From the NCBI GenBank assembly GCA_030849065.1, contig JASAON010001329.1, positions 1-13,562 on the forward strand: 13,562 nucleotides of DNA, read 5' to 3'. Shown here piece by piece: positions 7,558 to 13,562 of the stretch. Positions within the stretch are counted from its first letter, which is position 1. Every line of letters begins with the position of its first letter. The position numbers and the translations under genes are program-made. The notes below the pieces were generated by a model, which ran no database searches, was not told the DNA's origin, and was given only the letters and a program-made list of their open reading frames with translations. The stretch comes from Jaenimonas drosophilae (lineage: Eukaryota > Euglenozoa > Kinetoplastea > Trypanosomatida > Trypanosomatidae).

Positions 7558-8234
7558 ACCTTTCTCACATGTATAGCACTCCTCTGTGGTTCCTCTCTCC
7601 CTCATACAGTTCACAGCCTTCCCAAACGCTGCATCCAGCACAACCAACATCACTTGGCATTCATCTGACAAGTCACTGGCCCAGCAGAGGAATACAAAAT
7701 CCGATAAAACACGAAACAACAACAACAACACAACTACTACAACATCAAAACGGAATCGGCTGCAAACAGCATCAATGGATGTCATCCATCGAACGTGGTC
7801 GAACAAGGATATCCCAACTGACCTTCGTCGTAGAGAAAAGAGCGGCGCTGTTGGCTGCCATGCAGATCATCTTGGGGTGCCAAAACGGCTGCACTGCCCT
7901 TCTACACACACATGAACAGTTATCTGGCCTCTACGAAGAAATTGGGATGCCAGACCACGGAGCAGCATCGATTCATGGAACAAAACAAAGTCCTTCAGTG
8001 GTGCGTCTCCTAAGACGAGAAGATTGGTGCCTATCCTCCTGACAGCACCGCATCGGCTCACTCGCATCGCCTATGTGTGTGGCGAGCAAACAGAAGAAGA
8101 ACGAGGTGGTCGGCACACCGACAGGTACCGACCAAAGTACCACCACCTATATCATGGGTCACTGTATTATCCCCAAGCTGTGAGCACCGCAGCGCGGGAA
8201 GGTGCAACGTTTGTACTTTTGTTGGCAAGTGAGC
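7558..8234. other. Intergenic stretch between the first HPP gene and the PrimPol-like gene
   Basis: About 680 bases that should hold the 3' UTR of the HPP gene ending at 8235. An (AAC)5 run sits at 7715-7729. Open frames on both strands (7569-8042 plus, 7432-7806 minus) show no domain that I recognise and are not called. Confidence 0.55.
7715..7729. repeat. (AAC)5 trinucleotide repeat
   Basis: Five AAC units on the plus strand, read as (GTT)5 in the minus-strand transcript. It is followed by an ACT/ACA-rich stretch. It lies in non-coding sequence and is probably a neutral simple repeat. Confidence 0.7.
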
Positions 8235-9092
8235 TCACCAATACTGCGGATACGGAGAGCGGGAATCGATGAGGTTGTTAAGGAGGGACGCACAGATGCA
8301 TACCATGATGGACCCCACGAGGACCGGGCTTAGAACAAAGAAGAATCCTTCATCCTGAAAGTACTCATTGAGTGGATTGATTGCCGCCGACACAACTGTG
8401 GCGCTGGCGGGTGGATGCATCATGTTGCAAACGTACATGAGAGCAAGGTGCAGGCCCACTCCAATGGCAGAGGCGCAGTGCTGCCCCCATGGTTGGGGTG
8501 GCGTGGATACACTGCGGAAGGCGTTTGTCAGTGCCGTACCAATGAGAGCGGCACTGACGTGCGAAAACACAACCGCCCGCGGCTGAGCAATGTGCGCTTT
8601 AGGAACAGCAAACACAACCGTGCAGCTCGCCGCAAAGGCAGGGATATACGACTCAAAGGTGTGATTCTGAATGGGGTGAAACACATAGTAGTTTATGAGT
8701 CCCATCGCAATGAGTGAGATGAGCGTGAAGAAGCCACCATACACAACCTCCCAGCTCATATAGAACCCATAGGTGCTCAATCGTTGGTCGAAGCCAATCA
8801 GCCGTCGGCCGTACCAGCCGGGGAACTCACGCCATGTGGGCCACGTGTAGTGCCGCTTGATGGAGTTTGGGTTCAGCACATTTACCATGGGCGGCTCTGG
8901 GTCGAGCGGCTCATGCGTGGCGCCGTTGCTTTGGTGAGATGCGTTCTCTTCCTCCGCATCCGAGATGTCATGAGAGGAGAGGAGCCGCCCGCCGAGCCCA
9001 ACGGTGAGGCGGGATTCACGTCGTTCAGGAGCCAAGGGACGGTACTCGCCATCATCGTCCAGCGTGGAGTCTTCGCTTCTCATGGCGCACAT
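8235..9092 (-). CDS. HPP-family integral membrane protein, copy with the HPP signature
   Basis: A 285-residue membrane protein of the HPP family (some plant and cyanobacterial members move nitrite; the substrate here is unknown). A hydrophilic acidic N-terminal region of about 110 residues, probably cytosolic, is followed by about five hydrophobic segments near 115-138, 148-163, 172-190, 206-225 and 249-272. Family motifs seen: SYIPAFAASC, AQPRAVVFSH and, in full, the signature MMHPPASATVV with His226-Pro227-Pro228, then a NN-rich C-terminus ending YPQYW. The same frame stays open up to 9653, but that 187-residue extension has no family similarity and includes a splice-acceptor-like tract, so I start at 9092 (MCAMRSED); the ATG at 9083 is an alternative. 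The next gene upstream is a tandem paralogue with a changed signature. Confidence 0.82.
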   Translation of the reverse strand: MCAMRSEDSTLDDDGEYRPLAPERRESRLTVGLGGRLLSSHDISDAEEENASHQSNGATHEPLDPEPPMVNVLNPNSIKRHYTWPTWREFPGWYGRRLIGFDQRLSTYGFYMSWEVVYGGFFTLISLIAMGLINYYVFHPIQNHTFESYIPAFAASCTVVFAVPKAHIAQPRAVVFSHVSAALIGTALTNAFRSVSTPPQPWGQHCASAIGVGLHLALMYVCNMMHPPASATVVSAAINPLNEYFQDEGFFFVLSPVLVGSIMVCICASLLNNLIDSRSPYPQYW

Positions 9093-9304
9093 TGCTTTGT
9101 GTGCGTAAAATGCCAGAGCTCGGCTTCCTTTATTCAAGATTTTTCGGGGAGAGATATCACAAACATGAGTACATATGCTCATATACACACAAGCATAGTT
9201 GGACTCACTAATGCCAACGAGCAACTCCAGGTACACAACGCCCAGATTTACCTCTTTTGAGGGGTGCGCGCCTTCGTGACGGCGGACGATGGGATGACAC
9301 ACGG

Positions 9305-9340
9305 CTTGTGCCAAAGCAGTCAAAAGAAAAAGAAAACGGG
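9305..9340 (-). promoter_or_regulatory. Possible trans-splice acceptor for the first HPP gene
   Basis: On the minus strand CCCGTTTTCTTTTTCTTTTG leads to GGCACAAG with the AG at 9306-9305. The resulting 5' UTR would be about 212 bases and contain several ATGs, which is untidy, so a nearer but weaker acceptor cannot be excluded. Confidence 0.4.
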
Positions 9341-9844
9341 GAATATCTCTCCAACTTATTGCTTGGGGCACAACCCTCATAGTCCAAGCATCATTGTATA
9401 AGAACCGTAGATAAAACGACGACAACAACAAACGATATGGTGGAGCCACATCCAGTAGGATTGGATTGTCCTTGGCGGAGTTCATCTCCAGCGTGTGTAT
9501 TGCCCATTTGTTCATTCGGCAAATTTTAAAAAGCAGGGGTGGGCTAACCAACCCAAAAAGCTCACTTGCCGCGCAAAAAGAAGAAACACCATTGACAGTG
9601 AGTGAGCATGGCTCCTTGATGGACCTCTTGTGCGCTTCCACACTACAATACAAAAAAGAATCAGTTCATTCTCTCCTTGTGCGTCATGGCAAAACGCGGA
9701 TGCTGTACTACACCGATCATGCTGCAGATCTGCAAATCGATGCGGCCAGCTCCACAGCGATGCACCGCGACCATCTCGGTCCTACTGCACCATCTACAAA
9801 AAGAATATGACACCACATCAAAAAACAATTATTGAATGAGATCA
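9341..9844. other. Intergenic stretch between the two HPP genes
   Basis: About 500 bases holding the 3' UTR of the upstream HPP gene. The minus frame here is open and continuous with the HPP gene at 8235-9092, but its translation has no HPP similarity. No repeat or RNA gene was recognised. Confidence 0.5.
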
Positions 9845-10645
9845 TCAGACCCACAGAGGATAGTTCCGCCGCCATGGAACAGCATTGTTCAGCAACCATC
9901 CCACCACCATGATGATTGCAGGCCCCAAGAAGGCAGGCGTTGCCAACAACATGTACCCCTGGTCAGCCATGAGTCCGTATGCCTTGAAGCTTGCCACGCA
10001 GGTGGTGGCAGATGACGAAGGCTGCAGGGCGTCGAGCACCATCATGCCGCTCGTCAGCATCGCCACAGAGAATGCAGTGGCCATTTGGCTACCCAGGAGG
10101 AAAGGAAGGTTGCTGAAAATGTGCTTCCAGGATACACCCAAAAAGGCGCCAACTACTTGTGTTCCAACAAATGCACGTGGCTGCGCGCCGGGTGTACTGA
10201 ACAGACACAATGCCGCCGCGCAGGAGGAACCCATGGACGGAATGAAGGACTCAATATCCTTGTCGTACTTTTGGAGGCCAAACGCCTGAATCACGTTCAA
10301 AATCATGAGTGCAATGACGGTGAAGACGAAGGATGGAACGGCGTCGATGGTGGGGGCCCAGATGGTTGGTGCCGTCTCTCCAGCACCTTTCAGCCGACGG
10401 AGGTACGTCCGCAAGAAGTTTTTCCTCTTCCGTTCAAAGACTTCGGGTGATGGGTCCTGCGGAAGCGCAATGAGCTCTCCATCCTCACCGACGCAATCTG
10501 CTCCAGCAGGTTCGTGGCACTGAGAAGGAGGGCGGCTCCCCATGGGCACCGAGAGGCTACGGCGTTGATCGATGCTGCTGTCGTGGTGAGACAGATTGGC
10601 CGCCACGGCCTCCAAGAAGGCCTCATCGCGTTCCCGCTTGCTCAT
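9845..10645 (-). CDS. HPP-family integral membrane protein, copy with a changed signature
   Basis: A 266-residue membrane protein, tandem paralogue of the next gene downstream. Its hydrophilic N-terminal region (1-95, charged, with basic FERKRKNFLRTYLRR at 70-84) is followed by about five hydrophobic segments near 100-122, 134-150, 158-175, 182-205 and 231-254. Shared motifs: SFIPSMGSSCAAAL at 133-146, GAQPRAF at 153-159, and a C-terminal NN plus YPLWV. At the position of the defining His-Pro-Pro the sequence reads LQPSSSATT, so Gln208-Pro209-Ser210 replaces HPP. The fold looks intact, so this is a divergent member and not a pseudogene; transport specificity may differ. Substrate and membrane are unknown. 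The start at 10645 has no ATG between it and the likely splice acceptor. Confidence 0.85.
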   Translation of the reverse strand: MSKRERDEAFLEAVAANLSHHDSSIDQRRSLSVPMGSRPPSQCHEPAGADCVGEDGELIALPQDPSPEVFERKRKNFLRTYLRRLKGAGETAPTIWAPTIDAVPSFVFTVIALMILNVIQAFGLQKYDKDIESFIPSMGSSCAAALCLFSTPGAQPRAFVGTQVVGAFLGVSWKHIFSNLPFLLGSQMATAFSVAMLTSGMMVLDALQPSSSATTCVASFKAYGLMADQGYMLLATPAFLGPAIIMVVGWLLNNAVPWRRNYPLWV

Positions 10646-10725
10646 CTCTCACACAATAACCAAGAACGAACGCAAAAAAGATGAAATCGCAAGAGCAGGA
10701 GAACTACCAACCGCCCACGAAGATG

Positions 10726-10770
10726 CTACCTTGAAGAAGCAGAGACTGCGCAATGTCAGAGCGGGAAAAG
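10726..10770 (-). promoter_or_regulatory. Possible trans-splice acceptor for the second HPP gene
   Basis: On the minus strand CTTTTCCCGCTCTGAC and GTCTCTGCTTCTTC lead to CAAGGTAG, with AGs at 10731-10730 and 10727-10726. The 5' UTR would be about 80-85 bases without an ATG. The tract is interrupted, so the exact site is uncertain. Confidence 0.4.
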
Positions 10771-11279
10771 TTTGATTGACACAACAAACATACCAGAGAA
10801 GGCAAGTTCAGCTGCGGCAACACACAATTCGTTTGTATATGCCACGTGAGTGCTGTTGAGCGACGTGAAGTCGGAAGAACGAACTCACAATGAATGAACT
10901 CATAGAAAAAAATGGCAGCACGGGTCAACGAGCACATTCCCTCTCCGTTGGCTTGTGGGCCTGTTGGCTCCTAGAGCTTATAAAACGCAAAGGAAAAGTT
11001 GGGTTTTGGAGAAAAAAACTCGATGGAGGGTTTTGAGACATCGAGTGTGGAAAAGTGGCGGAGACACTGAACCAATAGTCGTTTTTTTTTGTATGTTCGT
11101 GTGCTGTTGTTGTTGTTGCTTTTTCGAGAAAAAGAAAACATGATGCTGCACAGGAATACTTGTGTAGAATGGTATACTAGGGTGTGTGTGTGTGTGGTAG
11201 ATCCGAACGGAGAGCAACGCTTGATATAAAAGCTCCCGTCGGTACACAAAGAATGTGGCTTAGCCCAGGTGCCCCTTGC
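10771..11279. other. Intergenic stretch between G6PD and the second HPP gene
   Basis: About 510 bases holding the 3' UTR of G6PD. On the plus strand it contains a T8 run at 11083-11090, a TTG run at 11105-11118 and (GT)7 at 11182-11196. Short frames here consist of runs such as CCCCCF or NNNST from these repeats and are not genes. Confidence 0.6.
11182..11196. repeat. (GT)7 microsatellite
   Basis: Seven GT units plus one G on the plus strand, about 85 bases beyond the G6PD stop, so the transcript carries a CA run in its 3' UTR. No function is shown by the sequence. Confidence 0.75.
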
Positions 11280-12983
11280 TTACAGCTTGTTCACCATTGG
11301 GGTAGGCCAGTGGTAATCAGGCTGGTACTTGTACCCCGCCCGAGCCATCAGTTCGTCCGCCTCCTTTGGGCCACGTGAGCCCGCCGCGTAGGGTGTCGGC
11401 GCTACTGAACCAGCATCAATCTGATGGAGAAGGGGAGTGAAGATGCGCCACGCCGCATCGAGTTCATCTTCGCGCACAAAGTTGGTTGAGTTGCCGAGGA
11501 TGGCGTCGTTAATCAGGCTTTCGTACGCCTCTGGAAGCAGAACGTTGTATCGATTGATGTAGGTCAGGTCCAGCTCCGTCTGATGTGTGTCGTGGAGGTC
11601 CTTCATGAGGCCTGGAGTCTTTGTGGTGATCTTGAGGTACATGGCTTCCGAGGGTTGGGCACGAATCACCAGCTCATTTCGTTGCGCGGAGCTTCCATAT
11701 GGCCGAACCTCCTCCTTGAACTGCACGCGGATACCCACATACTTCTGCTCCAGTGCCTTACCTGCCTTGAGGATGAAGGGTACATCCTGCCAACGGTCGT
11801 TGTTGATGCGAAGGCGCAGCAGGGCAAAGGTGGGGCACCGACTTCCCTTCGGAACTGTGGGGTCAGCAAGGTATCCAGGAATTTTTCCATCTGCCGAGGC
11901 TGTGTATTGGCCCAACACACAGTCCTCCTTTGAGATGGGCTCAATACACTTCAGAAGGGCCACCTTCTCATCGCGAATGCTCTCTGCATCAAGTGATCGT
12001 GGCTTCTCCATGCCAATGAGTGCCAGAATTTGTGTGAGGTGGTTCTGCACAACGTCGCGAATGATGCCGAAGCTATCAAAGTACCCGCCGCGACCCTCCG
12101 TCCCAATGGTCTCCTTGAAGGTAATCTGCACACAGGCAATGTTGCTGGCATTCCAAATAGAACTGAAGAGCCGGTTGGCGAAGCGCGTCGTGAGAATGTT
12201 CTGTACCATCTCCTTGCCGAGGTAGTGGTCAATACGGAAGATTTGGGTCTCATTGAAGTGCGGTGCAAGAGCAGCCGAGAGCTCGGCAGAGCTCTTGGTA
12301 TCCTTGCCAAATGGCTTCTCAATCACCACACGCACCCAGCCTCCACCCTGTGGCATCGCTCCCTGACGAATTCCAGTTGCTGCATCCACGAAGGCCGTTG
12401 GAGGAAGGGCCAGGTAGAAGAGCCGATTGCCTCCCTGCTGTTTCCCCGTAACGGCACTTTCCAGTTGGACCAGCGCCTGGTCAAGCTTCTTGAAGTCTTC
12501 CACGTGGTCGTAGCTGCCGGAAACGTAGTGGATCCGTTCAAGGAAGGCCTTGACGTGGCAGCCGCGTTCCTTCTGTCGCGTGAAGAAGGACGCAAGCGTT
12601 CCCTGCTTCCACTTCTCCACGTCCTCCAGTTTCGTTCGAGCATAGCCCATGATGATCACATCCATCGGAAGCATGCCGTTGCAGTACAGCTGGAAAAGTG
12701 CAGGGAACGTCTTCTTCTTTGCCAAATCACCACTTGCCCCAAGAACAACAATGGAAAGTGGTCGGCACGTGATCTCAGCAGGGACCTTCATCGAAATACG
12801 CTCGCAAAAATCAATTGTCTCCTCCTTCTTTGTGATGCTCTTCAGCGTCGTATTGAGAAAGCCAACCACATCCACGGGTTTCTGCTCAATGGCTTTTGCA
12901 CGAAGTACATCAAGGATGTTGTCCAGGTCCGCAATATAGGGGTCCCTATCCACGTGTTCCGTACTTGTCTCAAGGTGGCTCAT
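11280..12983 (-). CDS. G6PD: Glucose-6-phosphate 1-dehydrogenase
   Basis: First enzyme of the oxidative pentose phosphate pathway: glucose-6-phosphate + NADP to 6-phosphogluconolactone + NADPH. The 567-residue length agrees with trypanosomatid G6PD. Seen: an N-terminal extension of about 70 residues typical of trypanosomatids; NADP-binding GASGDLAKKK at 82-91; EKPFG at 222-226; substrate-binding RIDHYLGKE at 250-258; and IIRDVVQNH with Asp310 and His315, matching the human catalytic pair Asp258/His263. The protein ends VNKL, a degenerate C-terminal glycosomal (PTS1-like) tripeptide; trypanosomatid G6PD is reported both in cytosol and glycosomes. The frame is open up to 13244, but a strong splice acceptor at 13053-13052 lies inside that extension, so translation must start at 12983. 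NADPH made here would feed trypanothione-based peroxide defence. Confidence 0.96.
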   Translation of the reverse strand: MSHLETSTEHVDRDPYIADLDNILDVLRAKAIEQKPVDVVGFLNTTLKSITKKEETIDFCERISMKVPAEITCRPLSIVVLGASGDLAKKKTFPALFQLYCNGMLPMDVIIMGYARTKLEDVEKWKQGTLASFFTRQKERGCHVKAFLERIHYVSGSYDHVEDFKKLDQALVQLESAVTGKQQGGNRLFYLALPPTAFVDAATGIRQGAMPQGGGWVRVVIEKPFGKDTKSSAELSAALAPHFNETQIFRIDHYLGKEMVQNILTTRFANRLFSSIWNASNIACVQITFKETIGTEGRGGYFDSFGIIRDVVQNHLTQILALIGMEKPRSLDAESIRDEKVALLKCIEPISKEDCVLGQYTASADGKIPGYLADPTVPKGSRCPTFALLRLRINNDRWQDVPFILKAGKALEQKYVGIRVQFKEEVRPYGSSAQRNELVIRAQPSEAMYLKITTKTPGLMKDLHDTHQTELDLTYINRYNVLLPEAYESLINDAILGNSTNFVREDELDAAWRIFTPLLHQIDAGSVAPTPYAAGSRGPKEADELMARAGYKYQPDYHWPTPMVNKL

Positions 12984-13051
12984 TGTTATGCAACACTCCA
13001 CGAAGGGAAACGGTGCGATAGGTGTATTGGAAAATACTTGAGAGAGATTAG

Positions 13052-13092
13052 CTATTGACAACCGATCACAGGAAGAGAGAGAAGAGATATCT
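13052..13092 (-). promoter_or_regulatory. Predicted trans-splice acceptor for G6PD
   Basis: On the minus strand ATATCTCTTCTCTCTCTTCC is followed by GGTTGTCAATAG, with the AG at 13053-13052. The 5' UTR is 68 bases without an ATG. The site decides the G6PD start at 12983 against the longer open frame to 13244. Confidence 0.65.
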
Positions 13093-13491
13093 GCACAACC
13101 TCCAGGAGCTGCAATAACAGAAAACCATTCACTAAAGCTGCTCACTGCACAGTGGTAATTGTTACAACCCACTTCGCCGCTCAGCGGACGGCACAAACAA
13201 ACACGCAACAACCTGCTGTACCCAGAAAAAAAAAGAGAAAACAAGTAAGCACTACCAGGAGGTCAAAAGGAAGCGCTGAATGGGCACGTGGTGGGTCTCT
13301 CCGTGGTACACCAGCCAACGGCCACAAAGGGGTTGGAACGTTAGCGTATAAAAGGAAATGAAGGAGGAACAACACCATCCACAGAGCTTGATGGAAATAC
13401 CAATTGTGTATAAAGGCTGGTACATTTCCACCAGATAGACAGACGAACCACAGTGTTGTGAAAGAAGGCAACCTCACGTTGACTCATCCAT
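13093..13491. other. Intergenic stretch upstream of G6PD
   Basis: About 400 bases between the stop of the upstream gene and the G6PD splice signals, presumably the upstream gene's 3' UTR. A plus-strand A-rich run lies at 13225-13243. The frame 13181-13477 on the minus strand has no recognisable domain. Confidence 0.55.
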
Positions 13492-13562
13492 CTACTTCGA
13501 GTCAGCTGAAACCTTCCGCAAGTTGTTTGTGCCCACCTTCGTCAGCTTCTCAAACGCCGCTG
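13492..13562 (-). CDS. Probable haem peroxidase (ascorbate peroxidase-like), last 22 codons
   Basis: Only the end of the gene is in the window: 22 residues beginning AAFEKLTKVGTNNL, then a TAG stop at 13494-13492. The AFEKL...G stretch matches the end of the last helix of class I haem peroxidases (yeast cytochrome c peroxidase has AFEKLLENG there). The gene next to G6PD in Leishmania and T. cruzi is, from memory, the ascorbate-dependent peroxidase, a plastid/yeast-type hybrid that removes hydrogen peroxide. Motif and position agree, but so short a piece cannot prove the family or the cell compartment. Confidence 0.6.
   Translation of the reverse strand, partial: AAFEKLTKVGTNNLRKVSADSK

Noticed and set aside
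8784..9260. A 158-codon plus-strand ORF over the HPP gene
   Set aside because: It is a shadow of the HPP N-terminal region and its leader, without any family match.
12030..13058. A 342-codon plus-strand frame antisense to G6PD
   Set aside because: It mirrors the G6PD codons, has no recognisable domain and runs against the direction of all other genes.
11280..13244. A 654-residue G6PD starting at 13244
   Set aside because: The extra 87 residues are the translated splice tract and 5' UTR. The family start and a strong acceptor support 12983.
13343..13352. A TATA-like element (GTATAAAAGG) upstream of G6PD
   Set aside because: Protein genes of trypanosomatids are not driven by individual TATA promoters, and the element is on the wrong strand relative to the genes.
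1..13562. CRISPR array, phage, insertion sequence or bacterial operon
   Set aside because: No spaced direct repeats, transposase or integrase motifs or Shine-Dalgarno sites were seen; the gene content and splice signals are those of a kinetoplastid nucleus.

Overview
The window reads as nuclear DNA of a trypanosomatid (Kinetoplastea). All recognisable genes lie on the minus strand, none shows an intron, and most are preceded by a pyrimidine tract and an AG a short way upstream of the ATG. That is the layout of a polycistronic unit processed by spliced-leader trans-splicing. The gene set and order (ascorbate-peroxidase-like end, G6PD, ..., adenylate kinase, MDH cluster) match, from memory, the start of Leishmania chromosome 34 and part of T. 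brucei chromosome 10. T. brucei lacks the peroxidase, so a Leishmania/T. cruzi/insect-trypanosomatid type genome is more likely. Genus cannot be fixed from the sequence alone.

Order in the direction of transcription (high to low coordinates): the last 22 codons of a probable haem peroxidase (13562-13492); glucose-6-phosphate dehydrogenase (12983-11280); two HPP-family membrane proteins in tandem (10645-9845 and about 9092-8235); a PrimPol-like primase/polymerase (7413 to about 5233); a canonical adenylate kinase (5103-4447); a divergent adenylate kinase-like paralogue (3035-2328); a malate dehydrogenase-like paralogue that has lost its catalytic residues (1840-743); and the first 159 codons of mitochondrial-type malate dehydrogenase (479-1).

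The genes are neighbours in a transcription unit rather than a functional operon. Loose themes are NADPH supply and peroxide handling (G6PD, peroxidase), adenine nucleotide balance (two adenylate kinases) and malate/oxaloacetate exchange (two MDH-type proteins). Three tandem pairs (HPP, AK, MDH) each hold one copy with the family's key residues and one copy that has changed them.

Points most worth attention: the MDH pseudoenzyme; the single ambiguous base at 5232, across which the PrimPol and adenylate kinase genes read through in one frame (most likely an assembly artefact); the loss of the HPP signature in the second HPP gene; and a six-codon upstream ORF that ends one base before the PrimPol start. 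No CRISPR array, transposon, tRNA or rRNA was seen.
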